Assembly (NCBI RefSeq): GCF_004569295.1
Contig: NZ_SPQC01000018.1
Span: 1-51,979 of the forward strand
Direction of reading: 5' to 3'
DNA length: 51,979 bases
Source of the DNA: Rothia nasimurium
GTDB lineage: Bacteria > Actinomycetota > Actinomycetes > Actinomycetales > Micrococcaceae
The notes below the pieces were generated by a model. The model did no database searches. It had not been told where the DNA came from and worked only from the letters and a program-made list of their open reading frames with translations. Position numbers and translations under genes: made by a program. Of the stretch, positions 1 through 7,122 are shown in pieces (position 1 is the first letter of the stretch; each line of letters opens with the position of its first letter).

Positions 1-56
1 TCGGCCAGTAGGCGTAGGGCTCTTGTTTTGAGTTCTTGGGGGTATTTGGTGGGCAT
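1..56 (-). mobile_element. IS3-type transposase OrfA, N-terminal fragment at window edge
   Basis: Read on the minus strand from an ATG at 56, the sequence encodes MPTKYPQELKTRALRLLA and runs off the left edge. This resembles the start of the small helix-turn-helix protein (OrfA) of IS3-family elements, which typically begin with a basic (K/R)(Y/F)xxEF/LK..A(V/L)RL stretch. Only 18 residues are visible, so the family call rests on that pattern alone. The element's outer end probably lies between 57 and about 100, just before the surface-protein remnant, but no terminal repeat can be confirmed because the other end is outside the window. Confidence 0.55.
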
Positions 57-83
57 GGGTGAAGTTCCTTTGCTCTTTTTTGT

Positions 84-1067
84 TTGTTTCCAATGTACGG
101 GGTCGGAACTAAACCCAGTACATATCACTCTTTTAGAGATATTTATTATCAGGCCACCTCCGGCATCCAAATGGGTTTATTTGTCACGACCCAATATAGT
201 GGTGGATTTGTTGGTTACCAAGCCTTTCTTGATTCCGCAGGCCATGCAGAAACTACTCCCTTGCAGTATTTTGCTTCTGCACCTAATACCCCTGAGGCTG
301 ATTTAAACTGGAGTGACGCTACCAGCCAGCCTACTAATAACTCCCTATATGCGAATGGTGAGGGGTCTTTTACTCCTGTTACTAATGGAGCGACCGGCGT
401 TGCTGGCACTTACGGCACTAGTAGCGGATTTTGGTTTTCAGTACCTACAAATAATACTGCAACTAGGACTGACTATATTTCTGGGTCTACGGCTACCTTA
501 GCTGCGGGAGCTAGTTTTATTACCCAGGTTGAATTTACTGTTCCGGCAGGTAGTCAAGCAAGCTGGCCAGGATCAAATATGAAAATAAATGGTAGTTTGT
601 GGAATAAGCAACTGACTGGGACTCTAACAGATTAGATAACTCAGAGTACTTATCTTCAGGTAGCTAGTGTTGCTGGAAAGTGGATAGCGCAAGCTCCTAC
701 AAATACGCGCAATACGGATGGTTCTTATACTTTTGTATCAACTATTACCTATACAACAACTAAGACTTTAACCCTTACTCAAAAAGGAAATAAGTATTAG
801 GGTCAGGTTATAATTATGCCTGCGACGATTGCGTTGAATCCATCTTACGGATGGGACTATTTTTCTCTCACCTCGTCTGTCCAGCCGGCAAATATCACTT
901 ATTCTGCTGATGGAGGTACTGTTACTCAAAATATTACTGGGCTAACGATTACTTCGAAGCTTAATCCATAGGAATTATATATAGATAATATTTTAAGCTT
1001 TTTCTATGTAAGACCAGGAAAACTCTTCGATAACCATGGTGTTGCTCTGTGCTGCGAAAAATCCTAG
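84..1067 (+). pseudogene. Decayed secreted/surface protein fragment with in-frame amber stops
   Basis: One reading frame stays coherent for about 980 bases but is cut by TAG at 633, 798 and 969, with a TAG-TAA pair at 1065-1070. Between stops it encodes Thr/Ser/Asn/Gly-rich, beta-strand-like sequence (for example ITYSADGGTVTQNITGL), typical of cell-wall-anchored or secreted adhesin-like proteins. There is no signal peptide: the frame has a TGA at 60 and its TTG start lies inside the probable IS end, so the 5' part was presumably lost to the IS at the left edge. No LPXTG motif is seen. Base composition is clearly more AT-rich than the genes to the right, which suggests acquired DNA. No family can be named. 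Confidence 0.5.
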
Positions 1068-1239
1068 TAATCGTCTGCTTCAAGTTAGTGTAAGGGTCTT
1101 TATTTTGTAAGATATTTTAAACATTAGAAATAAGTGGATTTTGTCAGAGCAGCAAATTCTAGAAGTTTATTTAAACTGTAAATGTACTCTCAAAGAGGCG
1201 ATGGCTTATACTTTTATTTCTGCTTCTGTCTATTGAGGT

Positions 1240-2050
1240 TTATTCAAAAGTTCTTCCATCCACCCAAAACACCCCCCCCGTATCACCGAAAGCACCTGAT
1301 AATACACGCCAAGTGGCCTCCGGAACCCCGAATGTAACACCTGCTAAGTTTTGATATAAGCGGTAAGTCCGCTCCACCACCGACCGCAACCGGTTGAGCA
1401 CCTGATTATTCCGCCTCTGCGGGGCGGTGAACCCAATTCCCTGGCAAGTGTTTAACCGGAGTAATCAGCCCCAAACTCACATAACCCTTACCCTCCAGCG
1501 TCGTCTCATTTGGACACTTCCCTAGCCTGTGAGTCTTGACAGCAGAAGCATTATACTTAGCTCCAGATGCCGGGTCAGCGATAGCAAGGAGCTGGCTGTC
1601 CAGGGCGCAGATGACCTGGTGATTGACCCCGGCGTGTTTGTGTTTGTCAGAGAAATTTGTTTTGCCTAATGAAGCCAGTTCTTGGTGGGAACAAGGGAGC
1701 AATCATCAGGGAACTTGGTGTTTTCAAGGAGGGGATATTCTCGTGGTTTAACTGCTGGTTTTAGGACCTTGAGTAGGGCGTTTTCGATTTTGCTGATAGC
1801 CCTGGTAAGTTGAGCTGGGAGACCTCAAAGTGGTCGGCTAGGGTTTCTATGGGGTGTAATTCTGCCGGTGACGGAGCAAGGTTGCTTTCAATGCTTGGAG
1901 GGCATTGAGTCTGCTGCCCAGGTGAGATGGTAGATGGGGGGGCTGTGAGGAGTTTAGCGAATTGCTGCGTGGTGGTGAGCCCAGTTGTACGCTGGTGTTA
2001 CAACGGTTCTTCCCAGCTGGTTTGAGGTTATTTGTAGAAATTTGACAATC
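1240..2050 (-). pseudogene. DDE-type transposase remnant (DDE_Tnp_4-like), multiple frameshifts
   Basis: The minus strand holds the pieces of one transposase in several frames. An N-terminal part (TTQQFAKLL near 1970) is followed by IETLADHFEVSQ near 1840, AISKIENALLKVLKPAV near 1760, HAGVNHQVICALDSQLLAI near 1630, and C-terminal NQVLNRLRSVVERTYRL near 1370, ending at a TAA at 1240. HAGVNHQVICALD and GxKGYVxLGLITPVK are hallmarks of the DDE superfamily endonuclease group found in many actinobacterial IS elements. At least three frame changes are needed, including one near 1435 and one close to a seven-G run at 1936-1942. It cannot make an active enzyme. Exact outer ends and target duplication were not identifiable. 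1068-1239, to its left, holds nothing recognisable. Confidence 0.72.
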
Positions 2051-2171
2051 AAGGTTGCCTGTTGGGTGAGGGTCGTTGTCTAGTTGGTGGTGGGAGCTTT
2101 TGAATAACCCTCTTAGCTGCAATAAATCTGACTAAATCCTGGGGGTATTTTATATGAGTAAGTCTCTTTAT

Positions 2172-3290
2172 CTACAAGAAGCTGGCATTAAATACTAAAC
2201 CTAGCAGGTAGGTGGCTAGGGCTGCGCCGTAACCGATGGTTAGCTGGCGCAGGCCGCGCTTGAGGGGTGAGGCACCTGAGAGTAGACCCACTACGCCGCC
2301 GGTGACCATCAGGGCAAAGCCCACCAGCAGCATGGAAATCAGCATAGCTGCGCCGCCAGACATGCCGAAAATGTAGGGCAGGATCGGGACGAGGGCGCCG
2401 GATGCAAAGAAGCAGAAGCTTGAGGCGGCAGCCCCCATGTCGCTGCCGAGCGCACCGTGGGCATCCTCGGCGTCCTCCCCCTCAATATCGTCGCGGAAGG
2501 AGAGCGAAGGGTCGCAGTCGCAGGTGAAATAGCCAAAGCGTTCCATGGCGCGGTGGCGGGCGGCCTCCTCGCTCATGCCGCGGGCTTTATAGATTAGTTC
2601 CAGCTCGTTCTGGTTGATGTCTAGCTGATGGGCCACGTCGAGGGTGACCTGGGTGGGGCGGGAGGCATCTAGGAGTTCGCGCTGGGAGCGCACCGAAACA
2701 AACTCACCGGCAGCCATAGACAGGGCGCCTGCAAGTAGGCCGGCAACGCCGGAGAGAAGCACCATGGAGCTGCTGACGCCGGTCGCGCCCACACCCATGA
2801 TGAGGGCAGCGTTTGAGACCAGGCCATCGTTGGCGCCAAAGACGGCGGCGCGGAAGTTACCCGAGAGCTTTTCGCGACCAGAGGTGGAAAGTGCTCGAAT
2901 GATTTCTTCGTGGATTGCCTCGTCAGCTGCCATAGCTTCGGTGGCATCGGGGTCTTCCGCGTAGGGGGAGCGGCCCTCGGCGCGCTGAGCTAGGGCGAGC
3001 ACGAAGACTGAGCCGAAGTTCTTGGCAAGAAGCTCTAGAAAGCGGGCGGAAACGGACGGACGCGGCTCGGGGGTGGCGTGTTCGCCTAGCAGGGTGCGCC
3101 AGTGGTCCTGGTGCCGGAGTTCTGCCTGGGCGACTTCTCTGAGGATTTCTGCTTCTTTTCCCTCAGCCCGGTCGGCCAGAGCGGCATAGATGCGGGCTTC
3201 TGAGATTTCTTCGGCGAGATAGCGACGCCAGCGGCGAATTTGAGCGCGGCTTGGCTGGGTGGAGGGGGCATGGGGGGCGGCTGCTGGCAT
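2172..3290 (-). CDS. Ferritin-like/VIT1-CCC1 family metal transporter (MbfA-like)
   Basis: This 372-residue protein combines two domains. The N-terminal ~130 residues are ferritin-like, with carboxylate/His pairs spaced as in di-iron rubrerythrin helices (AELRHQDH near 56, DEAIHEEI near 124). The rest is a VIT1/CCC1 membrane domain starting at FGANDGLVSNAALIMGV near 150, with about five hydrophobic segments. The architecture matches MbfA proteins, membrane-bound ferritins that export iron in alphaproteobacteria; VIT proteins also move manganese. The ATG start has an AAAGG ribosome site at 3299-3303. It stands alone, divergent from dps, behind a manganese-type riboswitch, so I infer Mn2+ and/or Fe2+ efflux or sequestration. 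The substrate is inference; the family call is firm. Confidence 0.9.
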   Translation of the reverse strand: MPAAAPHAPSTQPSRAQIRRWRRYLAEEISEARIYAALADRAEGKEAEILREVAQAELRHQDHWRTLLGEHATPEPRPSVSARFLELLAKNFGSVFVLALAQRAEGRSPYAEDPDATEAMAADEAIHEEIIRALSTSGREKLSGNFRAAVFGANDGLVSNAALIMGVGATGVSSSMVLLSGVAGLLAGALSMAAGEFVSVRSQRELLDASRPTQVTLDVAHQLDINQNELELIYKARGMSEEAARHRAMERFGYFTCDCDPSLSFRDDIEGEDAEDAHGALGSDMGAAASSFCFFASGALVPILPYIFGMSGGAAMLISMLLVGFALMVTGGVVGLLSGASPLKRGLRQLTIGYGAALATYLLGLVFNASFL

Positions 3291-3310
3291 GGTGTTTACC
3301 TTTGGTCAGG

Positions 3311-3374
3311 AGCCGAAGCGGGGCGAAAATTGCATACACTTCGGCTAAAGAAACTGTAGTTTTCTTAACCGAAG
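3311..3374 (-). promoter_or_regulatory. Riboswitch expression platform with competing hairpins
   Basis: Downstream of the aptamer, the 3' strand of P1 (CTTCGG, 3369-3374) can instead pair with CCGAAG (3339-3344). That same segment, read as AGCCGAAG (3339-3346), can pair with CTTCGGCT (3311-3318) just before the AAAGG ribosome site. The helices are mutually exclusive, as expected for a switching platform. No U-run follows the last hairpin, so translational control seems likelier than termination. The direction of switching cannot be settled by eye. Confidence 0.55.
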
Positions 3375-3497
3375 GTCTCGCTCGCCGCTTGTGAGAAGCG
3401 GTGGTTTACCGGGTGCCGCACCTGGGGTGGGCGAGCCAGTATGTCGATAAACCGCTTTGGCGCTGGGCGCCTGTGGGAACTACTCCCCTTCGTCGCC
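3369..3497 (-). promoter_or_regulatory. yybP-ykoY (Mn2+) riboswitch aptamer
   Basis: The minus strand carries the hallmark pieces of the yybP-ykoY family in order: GAAGGGGAGTAG (3490-3480 region), a GGCGCC-type hairpin, TCGACATACTGG (3446-3435 region), a GGTGCGGCACC hairpin, and closing GCGAGACCTTCGG (3381-3369). The closing P1 helix pairs CGAAGG (3487-3492) with CCTTCG (3370-3375). In known members the GGGGAGUAG and CGACAUACU loops meet to bind Mn2+. The RNA lies in the leader of the ferritin-like/VIT gene and begins a few bases after a plausible promoter. Recognition is by eye, not by covariance model. Confidence 0.86.
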
Positions 3498-3501
3498 TAC
3501 T

Positions 3502-3531
3502 ACTTTATCTACTCAGGTACTTTCTGTGCAA
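3502..3531 (-). promoter_or_regulatory. Promoter for riboswitch and VIT transporter
   Basis: The minus strand reads TTGCAC (3526-3531), an 18-base spacer and TAAAGT (3502-3507). Transcription would start about 7 bases later, just ahead of the GGCGACGAAGG strand that opens the riboswitch P1 helix. The spacing fits; the -10 is only moderately close to consensus. Confidence 0.5.
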
Positions 3532-3605
3532 AGTGATATGTAGCTCTGCGCGGACGCCTGTGGGTGGGGAGCGAGCTGAAGGCAGAAAATTTTTTTGACG
3601 GTTTT

Positions 3606-3633
3606 AATTAGCGCTGGTTCTTTTGCGCTAATT
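3606..3633. promoter_or_regulatory. Inverted repeat AATTAGCGC-N10-GCGCTAATT
   Basis: A perfect 9-bp inverted repeat lies between the divergent VIT and dps genes, about 75 bases upstream of the VIT promoter and 220 upstream of dps. It has no run of T on the exit side of either strand, so it is more likely a protein binding site than a terminator. The regulator is unknown. Confidence 0.35.
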
Positions 3634-3683
3634 CAGATGTGTAGTGTTTGCGGCGGTGTTTATGCTGGTCACCACCACTGAGG

Positions 3684-3702
3684 TTAGGCTTGCATAAGCT
3701 GA
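3684..3702. promoter_or_regulatory. DtxR/IdeR-like iron box upstream of dps
   Basis: The 19-mer starting TTAGGCTTGCATAAG matches the DtxR/IdeR consensus TTAGGTTAGSCTAACCTAA at 14 of 19 positions and has an internal dyad GCTT-N4-AAGC. It overlaps a possible -35 (TTGCAT, 3690-3695). A DtxR-type site before an iron-storage gene makes sense. The assignment rests on consensus matching only. Confidence 0.42.
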
Positions 3703-3737
3703 AATGTAGGTATATTTCCTAGTCATGCCAGGTTTTA

Positions 3738-3762
3738 CTTATTATGATTTATTCATAATAAG
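3738..3762. promoter_or_regulatory. Perfect inverted repeat, probable Fur/PerR-family operator of dps
   Basis: CTTATTATGA, a 5-base centre and TCATAATAAG form a perfect 10-bp inverted repeat 97 bases before the dps ATG. Its AT-rich TTATnATGA / TCATnATAA halves resemble Fur-superfamily (PerR/Fur) sites, and PerR control of dps is common. It lacks a T-run and follows no plus-strand gene, so a terminator is unlikely. Confidence 0.5.
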
Positions 3763-3858
3763 CCTTGAAAAGCTGCAACGAGATGCGTAAGGTTAGATGT
3801 AGACAAGCCGCCAGGCTCTCCCGCATAGCCTGGCACTCTAACGAAAGGAAAGCCTGCT

Positions 3859-4362
3859 ATGAGCAAGTACGCATCATTCACCGTCCCCGGTCTCACCGAA
3901 GAATCAGGCCACCATGTAGCCGACGTTCTGCAGCTTCGCCTGCACGCCCTGAACGACCTGCACCTGGTGCTCAAGCACGCCCACTGGAATGTTGTTGGCC
4001 CCAACTTCATCGCTGTTCACGAAATGCTCGACCCCCAGGTCGACCTGGTGCGCGGCTTCGTCGACGCCATTGCAGAGCGCATGGCCACCATGGGTGTGGC
4101 TCCCAATGGCCTCTCCGGCGACCTGGTCGAAAAGCGCACCTGGGCTGAATACGATGTTGACCGCGCGGACGCTATGACTCACATTCGTGCCCTGAATGAG
4201 GTCTACAACGTTGTAGTTGAAGACCACCGTGCAGCTATTGCCAAGGTGGGCGACATCGACCCCATCACCGAGGATCTGTTGATTGGTCAGACCGCTGAGC
4301 TGGAGCTCTTCCAGTGGTTCCTGCGTGGCCACCTCGAAGACGGTCAGGGCAACCTCAAGTAA
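3859..4362 (+). CDS. dps: DNA starvation/stationary-phase protection protein Dps
   Basis: This 167-residue protein is a Dps-family ferritin, a dodecamer that oxidises Fe2+ with hydrogen peroxide, stores iron and shields DNA. The family's ferroxidase signature is clear: LNDLHLVLKHAHWNVVGP near residues 33-50 (metal-binding His), HEMLDPQVDLVRGFVDAIAER near 55-75 and the following Asp/Glu ligands. The ATG at 3859 has an AAAGGAAAG ribosome site. Length is normal for the family. The upstream region holds a DtxR-like box and a Fur/PerR-like repeat, so iron and peroxide control is inferred. It is divergent from the ferritin-like/VIT transporter, and a hairpin at 4402-4421 separates it from the convergent HAD gene. 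Confidence 0.97.
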   Translation: MSKYASFTVPGLTEESGHHVADVLQLRLHALNDLHLVLKHAHWNVVGPNFIAVHEMLDPQVDLVRGFVDAIAERMATMGVAPNGLSGDLVEKRTWAEYDVDRADAMTHIRALNEVYNVVVEDHRAAIAKVGDIDPITEDLLIGQTAELELFQWFLRGHLEDGQGNLK

Positions 4363-4401
4363 GCCTTAGAGCTTCAAAACTTGAACCACGCACTAAAGGC
4401 G

Positions 4402-4421
4402 GGTCTATCACGCGATAGACC
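4402..4421. terminator. Bidirectional terminator between dps and HAD gene
   Basis: GGTCTATC-ACGC-GATAGACC forms an 8-bp stem with a 4-base loop, extended by imperfect AGGCG/TGTCTT flanks. It lies between two convergent genes and is followed by T-rich sequence on the plus strand. Confidence 0.65.
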
Positions 4422-4448
4422 TGTCTTCTCTATGTGGTAATGCAGCTC

Positions 4449-5108
4449 TTAGCCCTCGATCAGTGCTCGAATCTTATCGAGGGTGAGTTCTGTGTGGGTG
4501 TAGCGGGCGTGGCCCAGGTGCTCGGACACCTCGGTCATGCCGGGCACTATGACCACTTTCATGCCTGCGGCCATAGCACTCTGCGCGCCAGAAGCAGAAT
4601 CCTCTACCGCAACACAGTTGGCGGGGTCTACCCCTAAATTACGGGCTGCAAGCAGGTAGGGCTCGGGGTCGGGCTTAGCGTGAGTGACCTGCTCATCGGT
4701 GACCAGGGTTTTGAAAAGCCCCTCCGGCGCCAGCTTGGCGGTGTTGGCAGCAACCTCGGTGGTCGCGTTGGTGACAATTCCCGCGGAGACGCCAGCCTCA
4801 GCCACCTGCGCCAAGAGCGCCTCAATACCGGGCAGCAGCTCAACACGGGCGTCCTTCAAGAGAACTGACATCTTGGCCTTAAGTCGGTCGTACAGCTCGT
4901 CAGCAGAAACATCTGCACCCAGCTCCTGCATGCGGGCAAAGGTGACTGCGGCAGGTTTGCCCAGGGCCATGAGCGTATCTTGTTCGGTCCAGGAGGCTCC
5001 GAACTCGGCGGTCAGGGCGGTTTTAGCCTCAGCCCAGAGGGGCTCGGTATCTACAAGGGTTCCGTCGTGGTCAAAGAAAATAGCTTCAAGTCTGCTCATA
5101 TATACCAC
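4449..5108 (-). CDS. HAD-superfamily hydrolase (beta-phosphoglucomutase/phosphatase-like)
   Basis: A cytosolic HAD-superfamily enzyme of about 217 residues. Motif I FDHDGTLVDTEP (nucleophile and acid/base Asp) is at the N-terminus, then a helical cap, GIVTNA as motif II, KPDPEPYLLA with the motif III Lys, and VAVEDSASGAQSAMAAGM with the motif IV acidic pair. This order is typical of the phosphoglycolate phosphatase/beta-phosphoglucomutase subgroup, but the cap does not reveal the substrate. The long reading uses GTG at 5108; ATG at 5099 (MSRLEAIFF) is likelier because it sits directly before motif I. Neither start has a strong ribosome site. It is convergent with dps and divergent from the next membrane protein. 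Confidence 0.87.
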   Translation of the reverse strand: MVYMSRLEAIFFDHDGTLVDTEPLWAEAKTALTAEFGASWTEQDTLMALGKPAAVTFARMQELGADVSADELYDRLKAKMSVLLKDARVELLPGIEALLAQVAEAGVSAGIVTNATTEVAANTAKLAPEGLFKTLVTDEQVTHAKPDPEPYLLAARNLGVDPANCVAVEDSASGAQSAMAAGMKVVIVPGMTEVSEHLGHARYTHTELTLDKIRALIEG

Positions 5109-5149
5109 CCTACCCGTCCGCAGAGCTCTGCCCGGTTAAGATAGGTGGG

Positions 5150-5743
5150 GTGAACCAAGAGCACTCTACATCTAGCCCTGACTCTGCTTCTGCCCACCCG
5201 CGTCTACGGCGGCAAGCGAGCCCCGCCCGGCAGGCCTTGGCCTACTTGCTGGTACCCATGGCTTTTATCTCGGCTACCTGGATTACCGCCGGGCGCGCCC
5301 TTTTTGGCGCTGGGGGAGAGCTTGTGCCTATCTATGCGATATCGTTCGGGCCTGCCTTGCTCATTATTCTGCTGGTGGCTGCCCTGTTTTCCTTTAAGGA
5401 AATGGGGCTACAGGCTGCCGGGGTGCGGGCTGGTTTGCCGCCTATCACAGCCCTGGTGGCGGTTTCTACGTGGGTTCTGGCTGGCTTCTTTGGCATGGTT
5501 GCCCCTGATCGGTTGCAGGGAGAGAATATCTCGGCGGCGGCAGCCCTGCTGGGCCCCGACGTCATTGGCCTCTCTGCAGCCTTTGGGAATACCAGCGGAA
5601 TCCTGACCTTTTCATTCGCCATTGCCACTCTACTTCTGGCCATGAGTGACTACCGAAAAGCGCGGGCTCTCACGCGTGGGCTGGACGACGCAACCCGCGA
5701 ACGCCTCGAACGAGAAGAGTCCATGTACGACTTTCTCGACTAG
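5150..5743 (+). CDS. Hypothetical membrane protein, four predicted helices
   Basis: This 197-residue protein has a polar N-terminus rich in Ser/Pro/Arg and about four hydrophobic segments near residues 30-45, 58-85, 100-120 and 145-166. It ends in a charged tail (GLDDATRERLEREESMYDFLD). I do not recognise a family. The start is GTG at 5150, just after a GGTGGGG stretch; the divergent HAD gene starts about 50 bases away. The frame ends cleanly, 18 bases before the convergent amidotransferase remnant. Codon use matches the neighbours, so it is probably real and expressed, but its function is unknown. Confidence 0.68.
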   Translation: MNQEHSTSSPDSASAHPRLRRQASPARQALAYLLVPMAFISATWITAGRALFGAGGELVPIYAISFGPALLIILLVAALFSFKEMGLQAAGVRAGLPPITALVAVSTWVLAGFFGMVAPDRLQGENISAAAALLGPDVIGLSAAFGNTSGILTFSFAIATLLLAMSDYRKARALTRGLDDATRERLEREESMYDFLD

Positions 5744-5760
5744 AAAAGCACCAAAGCTCC

Positions 5761-6185
5761 TTAGAGCCCTAGCTTCTTTAGCCATCCGGTGAGTACCTCG
5801 GTGGCGGCCGCAGTGAGTTTTTCGGCATAAAGGGAGGCTTCGCGGCGAATGACCGCCACATCCTGCTCTGAGGCCCTGATGTAGTCGGCATAGGCGATGA
5901 GCCACTGCTCGATATGGTGGGGGTTGACCTCAAGATGGAACTGGAGGGCCAGCGCGCAGGGGCGCCCCGCTTCTTCAAAGAGGAAGGGGTAGTCCTGGGT
6001 GTCGTTCACGCTGATGGGAGCGCCCAGAATAACCAACAAATCCGCCTCGCGAACCTCGGGGGTGTTGAGGGCGTCAATACCGGCGTCACGGTATTCGACA
6101 GCAAAGCCGCGTTCGGTCAGTAAATCTTCAAAGATGCCTAAATCTTCAAGGCGACGTGGCGAATAGCGTAGGCGGTGAGGGTCAT
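5761..6185 (-). pseudogene. Class I glutamine amidotransferase remnant (frameshift and internal deletion)
   Basis: The minus strand begins MTLTAYAIRHVA at 6185. After a one-base frame change near 6146 it continues as EDLGIFEDLLTERGFAVEYRDAG and EADLLVILGAPISVND, the normal N-terminal half of a GMP-synthase-like amidotransferase. It then jumps from YPFLFEEAGRP straight to ALALQFHLEVNPHHIEQWL. The middle of the domain, including the GICLGxQ nucleophile elbow with the catalytic Cys, is missing (about 100 residues by comparison with the usual ~240). What remains cannot hydrolyse glutamine. The C-terminal helix region (ASLYAEKLTAAATEVLTGWL) is intact. It sits alone between a convergent membrane protein and another broken gene. 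Confidence 0.82.
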
Positions 6186-6303
6186 GGTTCTCCCTGTATG
6201 TGAAGCGATTGACAGATAGCTTACCCGAGGGAGAGGCCTACCTTATAACCGCTGGACGCGAGACTTCGCCCGCCTGCCAGGAGAAGGGCGACCAGTAAGG
6301 CTG

Positions 6304-6901
6304 CTATGAGAAGGGGAGCTCTACACCGATCAGGCCACACTGGAGGAAATAGAGCGGGGCAAAGAAGGCAAGGAAGAGCGGGGCAAGGGCTTTCATGCCG
6401 AGAACCTGAGGCAGAGAGCGGGCCAGGGCTGTGAGTATGATGAGTGGTGTGAACGTCAGGCTAAGCGAGAACAGCCCTAGCCAGAGGGTATAACGGTCGA
6501 CGAAGTGTTCGGTGATGCCGTAGAAGGGGGGGTGAAAATGCCCAGCCGAGATGCTGTTCAGCTAAGGCGGGGAGGGCATAGGTGACGGCAAGGAGGCCGG
6601 GTAAGGTAGATGTAGCGAGGGTTACCCAGCCGTAGGCGGATTTGATAGGACGGTCTTCCCCGGCTTCGGTTGATGGGGTGAGTGTTCGTAGCACCCGACT
6701 GGCAATGAGGTAGAAGATTAGGGCAGCAGGTAGCTGTAGGGCCACAAGGCCCGCAAAGATAGGGCCGATAATCGTGAGATAGGCCGGAGAGAAGAGGAGA
6801 TAGAGGGGTGCTGCCAGGGTGGCGATGGCGGTGAAGAGGAGAGCACCCCAATAGAGCCGGTGCGGGGCGTAGAGGTAGGACGGCGGATGTGAAGAAAACA
6901 T
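6304..6901 (-). pseudogene. Membrane protein interrupted by frameshift in a 7-base homopolymer
   Basis: From the ATG at 6901, preceded by GGAGG six bases upstream, the frame encodes a hydrophobic protein (MFSSHPPSYLY, then segments LYWGALLFTAIATLAAPLYLL and ALQLPAALIFYLIAS) up to GWAFSPP near 6530. There it meets a run of seven G (plus strand) at about 6524-6532. Removing one base of that run continues the frame as FYGITEHFVDRYTLWLGLF, three more hydrophobic stretches and a stop at 6304, giving roughly 198 residues. No family is recognised. The rest is undamaged, so the break may be phase variation, recent loss or a sequencing error. Confidence 0.6.
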
Positions 6902-7037
6902 GGGAGTCCTCCATAGGTTGGTGGTTAGCAACATGAAGGGGGCTTCCTGTTTAAATCTAGTTCAGAAATATTAGGCAGGTCAATGGCTGGCCAATGCTGG
7001 GTGTGAAAAAGTTCTTGTAAATATCTAGTGCAAATAA

Positions 7038-7084
7038 GTTGAGTGTAGTAGACTCAAGTTAAAGCTGAGTGGAATACACTCAAG
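7038..7084. promoter_or_regulatory. Two HAIR boxes (HspR operators) before clpB
   Basis: The HspR consensus CTTGAGT-N7-ACTCAAG is matched by GTTGAGT-N7-ACTCAAG at 7038-7058 and GCTGAGT-N7-ACTCAAG at 7064-7084. The second site ends 38 bases before the clpB ATG. HspR represses dnaK and clpB operons in actinobacteria, so heat induction of clpB by release of HspR is expected. Confidence 0.9.
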
Positions 7085-7122
7085 TATGAACGAACTACCT
7101 ACGCAAAAGGTAAAGGGGAATA

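Noticed and set aside
3401-3598. Open frame of 65 codons on the plus strand between VIT and dps
   Set aside because: It runs antisense through the riboswitch and its promoter, has no ribosome site and no recognisable protein features.
4434-4637. Small plus-strand frame at the HAD 3' end
   Set aside because: Lies antisense within the HAD coding sequence, no supporting features.
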